Below are positions 15,907 to 24,400 of a DNA stretch of 64,000 nt, one piece after another. The stretch lies in the NCBI RefSeq assembly GCF_001513965.1, contig NZ_KQ948042.1, positions 39,526-103,525 of the forward strand, in the 5' to 3' direction. The notes below the pieces were generated by a model. The model was not told the DNA's origin and ran no database searches. It worked only from the letters and a program-made list of their open reading frames with translations. A program made the position numbers and the translations under genes. The number at the start of each line of letters is the position of its first letter. Position 1 is the stretch's first letter. Source of the stretch: Streptomyces cellostaticus (GTDB lineage: Bacteria; Actinomycetota; Actinomycetes; Streptomycetales; Streptomycetaceae).

Positions 15907-17172
15907 GTGACCGATCTTGAAACGCGTGTGGCCCCCCTTCTGCGCCGGGCGGCGCCGGCGCTCCTCGGGTACGCGGCCGTCCGCGCCCTGGGCCTGGTCG
16001 TGCTGGCCGGGTGGAGCGCCGCGCGCGGCAAGAGCGCGTACACGCTGCTGACCGCGCGCTGGGACTCCCTCTGGTACACGCGGGTCGCCGATCTGGGCTA
16101 CGGCTACGAGGTGCGGCTGCCCAACGGCGACGTCCACTCCAACCTGGCGTTCTTTCCGCTGCTGCCCTGGCTGGAGCGGCTGCTGCACGCGGCCCTGCCG
16201 CTGTCGTACGCGGACGCCGGCTTCGTCGTCGCCCTGCTCGCCTCGCTGACGGCGGCCTGGGGGATCTTCGCGGTCGCGGAGTGGGTATACGGCCCGAGGA
16301 CGGGGGTCTGCGCGGTGCTGCTGTGGGCGGTGCTGCCGGTCGGGGTCGTGCAGTCGATGGCGTACAGCGAGTCCTTGTTCACGGCGCTGGCCGCATGGTC
16401 GCTGTACGCGGTGCTGACCGGCCGGTGGGTGAGCGCGGGCGCACTGGCGGCGCTGGCCGGGCTGACCCGGCCCGTGGGGCTCGCGGTCGTCGCGGCGGTG
16501 TGGGTGGCGGGCGTGATCTCGTTCGTGCGAGACGGAAGCACGCAGCGCGCGCACGGCGCACACGGCAGCGAACACGCCCCCACCCCGGCGGGAGACACAC
16601 ACGCCGAGCGCGTCCCGGACCCGGATGGCGCGCATGAGACAACACGCGCCCCTTCTCTCACCACCAGCGCACCCCCCTGGCGGCGCGCTCTCGGCATGCT
16701 GCTCGCTCCCCTGGGCGCCGCCGGCTATGTCCTCTGGGTCGGCCACCACACCGGCAAGGGCCCGCTCGGCTATCTCGACGTGCAGGCCGGCTGGCGCAAC
16801 GGGTTCGACGGCGGATACGCCTTCGCCCGCTTCGTGGCCGACAAGTTCACGTCATTTCCGTCGGCCCTGGCCGGCGCGGGCCTGATCATCGGCGTGGCCC
16901 TGCTGATCTGGCTCTACGTGACCGGCGTGCGCCAGCGCCAGCCCGTGGCACTGCTGGTGTACACGGGTGTCGTGCTCGCGCTCGCCCTGTGCGCGTCGAG
17001 TTACTTCGGGTCGAAGCCCCGGCTGCTGATGCCCGCCTTCCCGGTCCTGTTCCCCCTCGCGCGCGCCCTGGCCCGGCTGCGGACGTCCAGGTCGGTGCTG
17101 GTCACAGCGGGTGTGGCGGTGGCGACGGCGGTCTACGGGGCCTTCTGGCTGAACGGCTCCGGTCCTCCATGA
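15907..17172 (+). CDS. GT-C membrane glycosyltransferase, PIG-V/mannosyltransferase-like
   Basis: Polytopic membrane protein of 421 residues with features of the PIG-V-like GT-C family: RWDSLWYTRVADLGYG after the first helix (acidic Asp in the first outer loop), SNLAFFPLLPWLERLL, and the motifs MAYSESLFTALAAWSLY and AALAGLTRPVGLAVV. Such enzymes transfer a sugar from a polyprenyl-phosphate donor on the outer face; the acceptor is unknown. About 70 residues around position 205-255 form a hydrophilic, His/Thr-rich loop that is probably disordered and cytoplasmic. GTG start at 15907, close after a possible promoter, with weak Shine-Dalgarno. Followed, after 240 bp, by a PAP2 phosphatase that could recycle lipid pyrophosphate carriers. 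Confidence 0.82.
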   Translation: MTDLETRVAPLLRRAAPALLGYAAVRALGLVVLAGWSAARGKSAYTLLTARWDSLWYTRVADLGYGYEVRLPNGDVHSNLAFFPLLPWLERLLHAALPLSYADAGFVVALLASLTAAWGIFAVAEWVYGPRTGVCAVLLWAVLPVGVVQSMAYSESLFTALAAWSLYAVLTGRWVSAGALAALAGLTRPVGLAVVAAVWVAGVISFVRDGSTQRAHGAHGSEHAPTPAGDTHAERVPDPDGAHETTRAPSLTTSAPPWRRALGMLLAPLGAAGYVLWVGHHTGKGPLGYLDVQAGWRNGFDGGYAFARFVADKFTSFPSALAGAGLIIGVALLIWLYVTGVRQRQPVALLVYTGVVLALALCASSYFGSKPRLLMPAFPVLFPLARALARLRTSRSVLVTAGVAVATAVYGAFWLNGSGPP

Positions 17173-17411
17173 TCAACTCTGGGGCACCGGTGAGCACCCT
17201 CTGAATTCCATCCCATGATTCGGTGAACGAATTCATAAGCACCATAAAATCGCGCCCTGCAACATGATCAAAGGAATTGCAGGAAGCAGGCCCACAGGAT
17301 TGCGGAATCGCAGGAATTCGACCGCACCTGAGAGGTTTCCCACATCACATCGTCATCACAAAGCCCCTGTATCGACCGGGAACAGAGCTCACTCGCTGTA
17401 ACGTCGATTGG

Positions 17412-18443
17412 GTGCGTACCGAACGAAACCTCACCCGGAGTCTGGACCGGGTGTTCGCCAGGCTGGACCGTGAGCCGGAACGACCGGCTCACATCGATGT
17501 GCCGAGGATGAGCCGGCACCGGGTCGTGCTGTTCACCGCGACCCTCGCCTTTTACCTGGCGATCGTCTGGGCCGTGGTGATCACCTCCTGGCTGGTCCGG
17601 CTCGACTGGCAGGTCATGTTCTTCCGGCCGTACCAGCAGTGGCCGCAGATCCACGCCTTCCTCGACTACTACGTGGTGCTCGGCCAGCGCGGCCCCACCG
17701 CCGTGATGGTCGCGGCCTGGCTCGGCTGGCGCTCCTGGCGGCAGCACACGCTCCGCCCGCTGCTGACCCTGGCCACCTCGCTGCTGCTGCTGAACATCAC
17801 GGTCGGCGCCGCCAAGCTCGGCATGGGGCGGCTCGGTCCGCACTACGCGACCGTGATCGGCTCGAACGAGATGGGCGCGGGCGGCGATATATTTCCCAGC
17901 GGCCACACCGCCAACGCCGTGGTGACCTGGGGAATCCTGGCGTATCTGGCCTCCACCCCGAGAGCGCGCCGCTGGCTGTCGGCGCTGTCGGCGATCACTT
18001 CGCTCGGCGTCGGCCTCACCACCGTCTACCTCGGTACGCACTGGCTGAGCGATGTGCTGCTGGGCTGGGCCGCGGGCCTGCTGATCATGCTCGCCCTGCC
18101 CTGGTTCGAGCCGCTGATCGCCAGGGCCGAGACCGCGCTCTTCGACCTGCGCGACCGCTGGCGCGCCCGCCGCGGCCGTACGGTGCCCGCGCCGGCCGTC
18201 CCGGTCACGCCCGCGCCGGTGCTGCTCAAGCCGCGCACCGCGGCCGCCGAGCAGTCCGCTCCGGCGCGCGAACCGGTGTCGTCGGTGCGCGGCTCCCGGG
18301 CCCCGGCCCATCGGGCACCGAGCCCGCACACGGCCCGTTCGGAGCGCACCCCGGTCACCCCGGTGGGCAGCCGCCGCCCGCCGCACGCCGACCGCCTGCC
18401 GCGCGGCACCTCCCAGCCGGCCCGTCCCCTGACGGGCGGCTGA
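17412..18443 (+). CDS. PAP2-family membrane phosphatase
   Basis: Membrane phosphatase of 343 residues, type-2 phosphatidic acid phosphatase/undecaprenyl-pyrophosphatase superfamily. The three-part catalytic signature is present: KLGMGRLGP (KxxxxxxRP-like, final residues shifted), FPSGHTAN with the catalytic His, and TVYLGTHWLSDVLLGW with the nucleophile His and supporting Asp. Six hydrophobic segments lie between residues 40 and 240, followed by a 100-residue Pro/Ala/Arg-rich cytoplasmic tail. The GTG at 17412 is chosen because MRTERNLTR...LDREPERP is the usual Streptomyces N-terminus; the ribosome binding site is poor, and the frame is open 45 codons further upstream. Substrate cannot be read from sequence. 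Confidence 0.83.
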   Translation: MRTERNLTRSLDRVFARLDREPERPAHIDVPRMSRHRVVLFTATLAFYLAIVWAVVITSWLVRLDWQVMFFRPYQQWPQIHAFLDYYVVLGQRGPTAVMVAAWLGWRSWRQHTLRPLLTLATSLLLLNITVGAAKLGMGRLGPHYATVIGSNEMGAGGDIFPSGHTANAVVTWGILAYLASTPRARRWLSALSAITSLGVGLTTVYLGTHWLSDVLLGWAAGLLIMLALPWFEPLIARAETALFDLRDRWRARRGRTVPAPAVPVTPAPVLLKPRTAAAEQSAPAREPVSSVRGSRAPAHRAPSPHTARSERTPVTPVGSRRPPHADRLPRGTSQPARPLTGG

Positions 18444-18496
18444 CGCTCCACCACGGCAGCAGGGTCCGGTACGCACAGCCCACCCCGCCGCCACGG

Positions 18497-18535
18497 CGAA
18501 GGCCCCGTCTCCCCCTTCCGGGAGCGGGGCCTTCG
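18497..18535. terminator. Bidirectional terminator between PAP2 and I78 genes
   Basis: 11-bp perfect inverted repeat CGAAGGCCCCG/CGGGGCCTTCG with a second inner CTCCC/GGGAG pairing, lying between convergent genes. Confidence 0.7.
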
Positions 18536-18553
18536 TCGTACTCGCGAGGGATC

Positions 18554-18769
18554 TCAGCCCTTCCAGGCGCGGGCCACCCGGCCGTCGCGCACCTCGAAGT
18601 TGAGCCGCCCCACCCGGTACTCCATGGTGATGATCGCGCCCGGCGGCAGCGACCGTACGGTCGACCACCCCCGCTCCCGCGCGAGCCGCTCGGCGCGCGG
18701 GGCATCGAGGCCGACGTACCCGTCCGGACTGTCCTTGGGCTCCGCTGGCGGAGTGGGAATCGGTGCCAT
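18554..18769 (-). CDS. Peptidase inhibitor I78 family protein
   Basis: Small protein of 71 residues without signal peptide. The pattern YVGLDAPRAERLARERGW, then VRSLPPGAIITMEYRVGRLNFEV and a final RVARAWKG matches the I78/potato-inhibitor-I-like fold, in which a Gly-Leu-Asp-Ala...Ala helix is followed by the binding loop and a DxRLNVxVDxxG-type strand. Related proteins inhibit extracellular serine proteases; here the absence of an export signal suggests an intracellular target or another role. ATG at 18769. Stands alone between a terminator and a gene-free stretch. The streptogrisins in the same window are possible but unproven targets. Confidence 0.8.
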   Translation of the reverse strand: MAPIPTPPAEPKDSPDGYVGLDAPRAERLARERGWSTVRSLPPGAIITMEYRVGRLNFEVRDGRVARAWKG

Positions 18770-19134
18770 GCGGCCACGCTAGGCCGCATCGGGCGGCGAC
18801 GGAAGCCGTGACCGGCGGCAGGCGCCGCGGGTCCCTCTCCGGTCACACTTCTGTCACAGGTTCCCGACACCCGTATCCGGCGAACTCCATCACACGTACG
18901 GGGGTTTCCGTCCCGCTTGCCGGGGCAATCGAACAGAATTCCCGCGCGTCGGAGCGCCCCTCCGAATTACCCGGCCGAAAGCGCCGCAGTAGCGATCGGG
19001 GCGGGTTCGCGGAGCGATTCCCTGCGGAATCCGGCGCACTGCGGCGCAAGCTGACGCCGCATCGGAATTTCACCGATTCAGCACATAATCGCCGTGCGCC
19101 CCCTGCCGGAGGCGGCCGCGCCGGCCCGGTTCGC
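18770..19134. other. Intergenic region, nothing recognised
   Basis: 365 bp upstream of the I78 gene and downstream of the WYL regulator gene. Open frames here lack codon bias and ribosome binding sites. A TGTCAC-type repeat (CACTTCTGTCACAGG near 18845) could be part of the I78 promoter; nothing else stands out. Confidence 0.4.
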
Positions 19135-20145
19135 CTACCCGCCGCCCGCAGCGTCCTCGGTGCGCGAGCCGGGTTCCGCAGCCCGGGCCAGAGCGGCATC
19201 GAGCCGGTCCCGAACCGTCCTGATGACCTCGTTCAGCTCGGCGGGCTCCAGCACCTCGAACGGGACGCCCGTCATCATGATGTGAATGACCATCACCTCC
19301 AGGTTCGGCGCACCGCTGCGCAGGATGCACGCATCCTCGCCGTCGGCCTCCAGCGTCCCCGCGGACGGCGAGATCCGCTCGGCGGCCTCGTGCAGCGGGA
19401 CCAGCAGCCGCACGGCGGAGTGCACGGCGTACACGCGCGTGGAGACGCCCTGGGAGACGTAGACGGCGAGATCCTCGGCGGGCGGCTCACGCGGGGTGAA
19501 CCGCGGGCCGTGCGGCGGCGTCGGGGTGACGCGGTCGACGCGGAAGGTCCGCCAGTCCTCCCGGTCCACGTCCCAGGCGACCAGGTACCAGCGCCGCTCG
19601 GTGCACACCAGCCGGTGCGGTTCGACGGTGCGGCGGCTCGCGGTGCCGTCGTGGCTCAGGTACTCGAAGCGCAGCCGCTCGGCGTCCCGGCACAGATGGG
19701 CGAGTTCGGTGAGCACGGCCGGGTCGACCGGGGACGACGGCGGACCGCCGCGCAGCATGGGCACGGTGAAGGCGTTGAGGGCGCCCACCCGGCGGCGCAG
19801 CCGGTTCGGCAGCACCTGTTCCAGCTTGGCGAGGGCGCGTACGGAGGTCTCGCCGATGCCCTCGATGCCCTGTCCGGCGGCGGTGCGCAGGCCGACGGCG
19901 ACCGCGACGGCCTCGTCGTCGTCCAGCAGCAGCGGGGGCAGTTCGGCACCCGCACCCAGCTGGTAGCCACCGCCCGTGCCGGGGCTGGCGTTGACCGGGT
20001 AGCCCAGCTCGCGCAGCCGGTCCACGTCCCGGCGGACCGTGCGCGGGGTGACGCCGAGCCGCTCGGCGAGGTCGGCGCCGGACCACTCGCGGTGGGCCTG
20101 GAGCAGCGAGAGCAGGCGCAGCAGGCGTGCTGAGGTCTCCAACAT
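19135..20145 (-). CDS. WYL-domain (YafY-type) transcriptional regulator
   Basis: DNA-binding regulator of 336 residues. An N-terminal HTH_11 winged helix (LLRLLSLLQAHREWSGADLA, then GVTPRTVRRDVDRLRELGYPV) is followed by the glycine-rich wing SPGTGGGYQLGAG, a linker, and a WYL domain around residues 140-210, where the eponymous triad appears as RRWYLVAWDVDREDWRTFRVDR. The C-terminal WCX extension completes the standard architecture. WYL domains bind nucleic-acid-like or small ligands and often control stress or DNA-damage genes. ATG at 20145. Neighbours are unrelated and the target is unknown; autoregulation is possible. Confidence 0.9.
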   Translation of the reverse strand: MLETSARLLRLLSLLQAHREWSGADLAERLGVTPRTVRRDVDRLRELGYPVNASPGTGGGYQLGAGAELPPLLLDDDEAVAVAVGLRTAAGQGIEGIGETSVRALAKLEQVLPNRLRRRVGALNAFTVPMLRGGPPSSPVDPAVLTELAHLCRDAERLRFEYLSHDGTASRRTVEPHRLVCTERRWYLVAWDVDREDWRTFRVDRVTPTPPHGPRFTPREPPAEDLAVYVSQGVSTRVYAVHSAVRLLVPLHEAAERISPSAGTLEADGEDACILRSGAPNLEVMVIHIMMTGVPFEVLEPAELNEVIRTVRDRLDAALARAAEPGSRTEDAAGGG

Positions 20146-20235
20146 GGGGCCGAGTCTGCCAGCCGATGCGGACAGCCGCTGTCCTCGATGGGGACAGCGG
20201 CTGTACGCGTCAGGTCACCGGCGCCCGGAGGCTGT

Positions 20236-20931
20236 TCAGAGCGCGAGGCGCTGACCGGGCACGATCAGGTTCGGGTCACCGCCGATGACCTTCTCGTTGG
20301 CGGCGTAGATCCGCTGCCAGGTGGTCCCGTGCCGGGCGGCGACGGCGCTCAGGGTGTCGCCCTCGCGGACGGTGTACTCGCCGCGGGACGCACTGCGGTC
20401 GGTGTGGACCGCCGGGCGTTCCGGCGTCTTCGCCGGAGCCGGCTTCGCCGGTGCGGACTTCACGGGAGCGGACTTCGTCGTCACGCTGCCCTTCGCTGCG
20501 GTCGTGCCGGACGAGCCGGACGAGCCGGACGCCGGTGCGGCGCCGGAGGCTCCGGCGCGGCCCGAGCAGACCGGCCAGGCGCCCCAGCCCTGGGCGCCCT
20601 GGACCTTGGTGGCGACGGCGATCTGGGCGCTCCTGGAGGCCTGGTCGGCCGTCGGGGCGTAGGCGGTGCCGCCGTACGCGCGCCAGGTGCCGGCGGAGAA
20701 CTGGAGCCCGCCGTAGTAGCCGTTGCCGGTGTTGATGTGCCAGTTGCCGCCGCTCTCGCACTGGGCGATGCGGTCCCACACTCCGTTGTCCGCCGCGGCG
20801 GCGTTGCCGGTCGCGGCCAGCAGCCCCAGCGGGGCCAGCAGCGCCGCCCCGGCGAGGGCGGCCGTCGTACGGCCCTTGCGGGCGCTGTCGTGACGAGCGG
20901 TGTTGCGGGTGGTATCGGCACACTCGGACAT
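20236..20931 (-). CDS. Secreted resuscitation-promoting-factor-like transglycosylase with LysM domain
   Basis: Secreted cell-wall lytic protein of 231 residues. A long N-region with a hydrophobic core (TTAALAGAALLAPLGLLAA) and AAA cleavage site near residue 47 precedes an Rpf domain (about 48-125): VWDRIAQCESGGNWHINTGN with the catalytic Glu, GYYGGLQFSAGTWRAYGG and a paired Cys in WPVCSG. After an Ala/Lys/Pro linker, residues 180-231 are a LysM peptidoglycan-binding repeat (YTVREGDTLSAVAARHGTTW...GQRLAL). Rpf proteins cleave peptidoglycan and promote germination of spores. ATG at 20931 with GAGAGGG upstream. In Streptomyces several such genes are controlled by c-di-AMP (ydaO) riboswitches; the GC-rich leader here was only partly reminiscent. 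Confidence 0.92.
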   Translation of the reverse strand: MSECADTTRNTARHDSARKGRTTAALAGAALLAPLGLLAATGNAAAADNGVWDRIAQCESGGNWHINTGNGYYGGLQFSAGTWRAYGGTAYAPTADQASRSAQIAVATKVQGAQGWGAWPVCSGRAGASGAAPASGSSGSSGTTAAKGSVTTKSAPVKSAPAKPAPAKTPERPAVHTDRSASRGEYTVREGDTLSAVAARHGTTWQRIYAANEKVIGGDPNLIVPGQRLAL

Positions 20932-21470
20932 GTAATTCCCTCTCCACGAACCCGGGCTCCCCCAGGGCGAAGCGCGCCTCCCCGCGTAGGACCGCGGTTC
21001 CTCGCGCCCGCCCCGTCCGCCACGACCGGTGCGGCGATCGTGCTCTGCCTGGCCGGCCGGCGGACGTACCCGAGCGGTGCTCGTTGCACACGGCGGAGGA
21101 ATGTAGGGAGGTCGGGCGGCCGATATCAACCAACTCACCGTCATTCCAGGCCAGTTAGCCGTTACCCCGAGTATCGGCGATTTTCGGCCAGCCATTTCAT
21201 GCGCTGATTTCGTAATTTATCGACCACCGACCGAGGCGATCTGTGAGCCACTTCACCCTTTCAAGTTCCTTGACAGCGCGAAGAGTTGACGGTGAGTGTC
21301 CAAATCCGTACCGGAGGTGACCCTGTGCGGTGGATGGTTCGATTCCGTTCTCCCCAGAGCGTGACTCCCACCACAGGACGCCCGTTGTCTTCTTCATGAG
21401 CCCGGAACCCCGGGGCTCAGGGGCCGGGAGCCACCCGGTCGACCCAGCACCGCATCCCGAGGGAGCCACC
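20932..21470. other. Long divergent intergenic region with possible structured leader
   Basis: 539 bp between divergent starts. On the minus strand the 250 nt before the Rpf-like gene contain several G-rich blocks, including GGGGGAGCCCGGGTTCG some 25 nt before the start and GGCTAAC further upstream. These faintly recall ydaO riboswitch elements but in the wrong arrangement, so a riboswitch is not called. On the plus strand TTGACA near 21268 may belong to the promoter of the next gene. The 21180-21300 part is markedly AT-richer. No gene was accepted here. Confidence 0.35.
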
Positions 21471-22265
21471 GTGCCGCGCATGCTCGACGTCAGTGACGCC
21501 GTACGCGCCGAGATCGGCGACGAAGAAGCCGACCGGCTGCTCGCCGGAGAGAACGCCCCGGGCAGTTACGACTGCACGTCCTGCCGCACCCCGGGCGACT
21601 CCGAGCAGGAGCGCACCAGCACCGTCCTGTTCGTCGGCGACGAGACCGCCGTCCTCGCCTTCGCCCACGCCAGCTGCCTGCCCTCGCAGGTCGTCCAGGT
21701 CACCGAGGAGCAGTTGCAGGGCGCCGTGCGCTCCATCGGCGGCACCGGCAGCGACATGGCCGCCGGCGGCCAGGCGCACGACGTCGCGCCCGAGCAGGCC
21801 GTGCTCGGCGTGACCAGCGGACTCGTCCTGATCGAGGGTGAGCTGCACCCCGCGCTCGTCGTCGAGCCGACCGCGCCGATCGTGCGCCCGGGCTCCACCG
21901 GGTCCGGCGACGACTTCCTTCCGCTGCTCATCGAGCAGGGCTTCATGCCGGTGATGGAGCTGGCGTCGGTTCCGCCGGTGCTGCACGGCTGGTCGGTACT
22001 GCTGGCCGTGGGCCGGCTGCACGCGGTGCTCCAGCCCGGCACGGGCGGCGGGCAGCCGGTGGCCTGGTGGCAGGCGCACCAGCCGCTCCAGGTGACCGAC
22101 AGCTGGCGGGCGGCGGCCAACAAGCACCAGCAGGTGCTGATGTTCGCGGCGCCGGTGGGGTCCATCGGGCGGCAGCCCCGGGAGGATCTGCTGCGCGATG
22201 CTCTCGACAAGGCTGCGGCCCATGGCAAGTTGGTTGCTGCCGCGCTTCCCCTTGCGGGGACCTGA
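21471..22265 (+). CDS. Conserved actinobacterial hypothetical protein
   Basis: 264-residue protein of unknown function, no signal peptide or membrane helix. The N-terminal VRAEIGDEEADRLL is followed by a Cys pair in YDCTSCRTPGDSEQ, which could bind metal together with the conserved HASCLPS further on (Cys-x2-Cys and His-x2-Cys, a zinc-ribbon-like arrangement). The rest is Val/Leu-rich alternating with Gly and probably beta-rich. GTG start at 21471 with GAGGGAG upstream; a longer frame to 21330 exists without ribosome binding site. I do not recognise a named family. It is followed at 105 bp by another hypothetical gene in the same orientation. Confidence 0.75.
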   Translation: MPRMLDVSDAVRAEIGDEEADRLLAGENAPGSYDCTSCRTPGDSEQERTSTVLFVGDETAVLAFAHASCLPSQVVQVTEEQLQGAVRSIGGTGSDMAAGGQAHDVAPEQAVLGVTSGLVLIEGELHPALVVEPTAPIVRPGSTGSGDDFLPLLIEQGFMPVMELASVPPVLHGWSVLLAVGRLHAVLQPGTGGGQPVAWWQAHQPLQVTDSWRAAANKHQQVLMFAAPVGSIGRQPREDLLRDALDKAAAHGKLVAAALPLAGT

Positions 22266-22370
22266 GACCGCCCGGGGGCGCGCCCACACGGCGGAGCCGC
22301 ACAGTGATCCGGCCCCGCGCCCCTATTTGTCCGACCGCATCTCTTCAAGGTTCCGGTCGTTTGGACATAC

Positions 22371-22772
22371 GTGCACGCATACGACACTCCTCACCGTCGG
22401 TCCGCCTTCTCCTCCGTTCCGTCCGCACGGTCGGGGCAGGAGGGCACCGGTGCGCCATCGGCCACGCCGATCTACGACTCGCTCTACGCGGAGTGGGTCA
22501 AGACCTTCCGCACGCTGCCGGGGGACCGCAGCGGTGAGGAAAACATGGGCTTCGTCGCCTTCGGAAGCCTCGGCCTCCCGGAGGGCACGGGCTCGTACGG
22601 CGGCCACCGGCCGGGGTCGTTCAGCAGCTCCTACAGCGCCTACAGCGCCGGGGCCTACAGCGCGCGGCAGCAGTCGCAGTGGCAGCGCATCGGCACCCTC
22701 GGGCGGCACCAGGACACCGGGATGCACTACGTTCCGGCGGCGCTGCCGCCCGGTCCGCGCCGGGGTGTGTGA
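22371..22772 (+). CDS. Conserved Streptomyces hypothetical protein, low-complexity
   Basis: 133-residue protein with TPIYDSLYAEWVKTFRTLPGDR as the most conserved-looking segment, then GFVAFGSL and a Ser/Tyr/Ala-rich region (SSSYSAYSAGAYSARQQ) that looks disordered. It may belong to the DUF6643-type proteins that also carry TPIYDSL, but I am not certain. GTG at 22371 has no strong ribosome binding site, so the true start could lie at a different codon. It ends 70 bp before the convergent der stop with a hairpin between. Confidence 0.6.
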   Translation: MHAYDTPHRRSAFSSVPSARSGQEGTGAPSATPIYDSLYAEWVKTFRTLPGDRSGEENMGFVAFGSLGLPEGTGSYGGHRPGSFSSSYSAYSAGAYSARQQSQWQRIGTLGRHQDTGMHYVPAALPPGPRRGV

Positions 22773-22773
22773 C

Positions 22774-22821
22774 GTACGGCGAAGGGCGACCCTCGTACCC
22801 CGGGGCCGCCCTTTGCCGTAC
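22774..22821. terminator. Bidirectional terminator between hypothetical gene and der
   Basis: 15-bp inverted repeat (GTACGGCGAAGGGCG with one wobble against CGCCCTTTGCCGTAC), 18-nt loop, between convergent genes. Confidence 0.7.
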
Positions 22822-22841
22822 AGCTGTGTCCGCTGCTTGTT

Positions 22842-24323
22842 CTACTTCTTCTTCGCGCCGCGCTTCTCGCGCACCCGCACCGAGATGTGGATCGGGGTGC
22901 CCTCGAAGCTGAACTCCTCGCGCAGACGGCGCTCGATGAAGCGCCGGTAGCCCGCCTCGATGAAGCCGGAGGCGAAGAGGACGAACCGCGGAGGCTTGGT
23001 GCCGGCCTGGGTGCCGAAGAGGATGCGCGGCTGCTTGCCGCCCCGGACCGGGTGCGGGTGTGCCGAGACCAGCTCGCCGAGGAAGGCGTTCAGGCGGCCG
23101 GTCGGCACGCGCGTCTCCCAGCCCGCCAGGGCCGTCTCGATCGCCGGGACCAGCTTCTCCATGTGGCGGCCGGTGCGGGCCGAGACGTTGACGCGGGGCG
23201 CCCAGGCGACCTGGGCCAGCTCGGTCTCGATCTCCCGCTCCAGGTAGTAGCGGCGCTCCTCGTCGAGGGTGTCCCACTTGTTGTAGGCGATGACCATCGC
23301 ACGGCCGGCCTCGACGGCCATGGTGATGATCCGCTGGTCCTGGACGGAGATGTTCTCGGAGGCGTCGATCAGGATGACCGCGACCTCGGCCTTCTCCACG
23401 GCGGCCGCGGTGCGCAGGGAGGCGTAGTAGTCCGCGCCCTGCTGGAGGTGGACGCGCTTGCGGATGCCGGCGGTGTCGACGAACTTCCACGTCACGCCGC
23501 CCAGCTCGATCAGCTCGTCGACCGGGTCGCGGGTGGTGCCGGCCAGCTCGTTGACGACGACGCGCTCCTCGCCGGCCACCTTGTTCAGCAGCGAGGACTT
23601 GCCGACGTTCGGGCGGCCGATGAGCGCGATGCGGCGCGGGCCGCCGACGGCGGTGCCGAAGGACTGCTCGGGGGCGTCCGGCAGCACCTCCAGGACGGCG
23701 TCGAGCATGTCGCCGGTGCCGCGGCCGTGCAGCGCCGAGACCGGGTGGGGCTCGCCGAGGCCGAGGGACCACAGGTAGGCCGCGTCGGCCTCGCCGCTCG
23801 GGCCGTCGACCTTGTTGGCGGCCAGCACCACGGGCTTGCCGGCCTTGCGCAGCAGTCGTACGACCGCCTCGTCGGTGTCGGTGGCGCCGACCTTGGCGTC
23901 CACGACGAAGACGACCGCGTCGGCCGCCTCGATCGCGTACTCGGCCTGGGCGGCCACGGAGGCGTCGATGCCGAGGACGTCCTGCTCCCAGCCGCCGGTG
24001 TCGACGACCTTGAAGCGGCGGCCCGCCCACTCGGCCTCGTAGGTGACGCGGTCGCGGGTGACGCCAGGCTTGTCCTCGACGACCGCCTCGCGGCGGCCGA
24101 TGATGCGGTTCACCAGGGTCGACTTGCCGACATTGGGGCGGCCGACGACGGCGAGCACGGGCAGTGGGCCGTGACCCGCCGCCTCGATGGCGCCCTCGAC
24201 GTCCTCGATGTCGAAGCCCTCTTCGGCGGCGAGCTCCATGAACTCCGCGTACTCGGCGTCGCCGAGTGCCCCGTGCTCGTACTCGTGCTCGGCCGAGCCG
24301 TCGGGCTGGATCTGGTCGTTCAT
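22842..24323 (-). CDS. der: Ribosome biogenesis GTPase Der (EngA)
   Basis: Double-domain GTPase of 493 residues needed for 50S ribosome assembly. The first G domain has GRPNVGKST at 61-69, DTGGW and NKVD; the second has GRPNVGKSS at 236-244, DTAGI and NKWD, followed by the C-terminal KH-like domain ending in a Lys-rich tail. An acidic extension of about 50 residues precedes the first G domain, as is typical for actinobacterial Der. ATG at 24323 with GAGG about 11 nt upstream; the frame continues upstream without support. It closes the aroH-tyrA-cmk-plsC-der operon, 77 bp after plsC. Confidence 0.97.
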   Translation of the reverse strand: MNDQIQPDGSAEHEYEHGALGDAEYAEFMELAAEEGFDIEDVEGAIEAAGHGPLPVLAVVGRPNVGKSTLVNRIIGRREAVVEDKPGVTRDRVTYEAEWAGRRFKVVDTGGWEQDVLGIDASVAAQAEYAIEAADAVVFVVDAKVGATDTDEAVVRLLRKAGKPVVLAANKVDGPSGEADAAYLWSLGLGEPHPVSALHGRGTGDMLDAVLEVLPDAPEQSFGTAVGGPRRIALIGRPNVGKSSLLNKVAGEERVVVNELAGTTRDPVDELIELGGVTWKFVDTAGIRKRVHLQQGADYYASLRTAAAVEKAEVAVILIDASENISVQDQRIITMAVEAGRAMVIAYNKWDTLDEERRYYLEREIETELAQVAWAPRVNVSARTGRHMEKLVPAIETALAGWETRVPTGRLNAFLGELVSAHPHPVRGGKQPRILFGTQAGTKPPRFVLFASGFIEAGYRRFIERRLREEFSFEGTPIHISVRVREKRGAKKK

Positions 24324-24400
24324 GAAGTCCGTACCTCGTCGTTCATCGTGGTGATCGGTGGAACGGCCCGTTATGGGCTGATCCACTACTCAAGTGTCGC

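Noticed and set aside
21336..21360. tRNA-like T-loop sequence GGTTCGATTCC
   Set aside because: The flanking bases cannot form a proper T-stem, acceptor stem or anticodon arm, so it is not a tRNA gene.
21197..21481. 94-aa minus-strand frame in the Rpf/hypothetical intergenic region
   Set aside because: No ribosome binding site, AT-rich irregular codon use and no similarity recognised.
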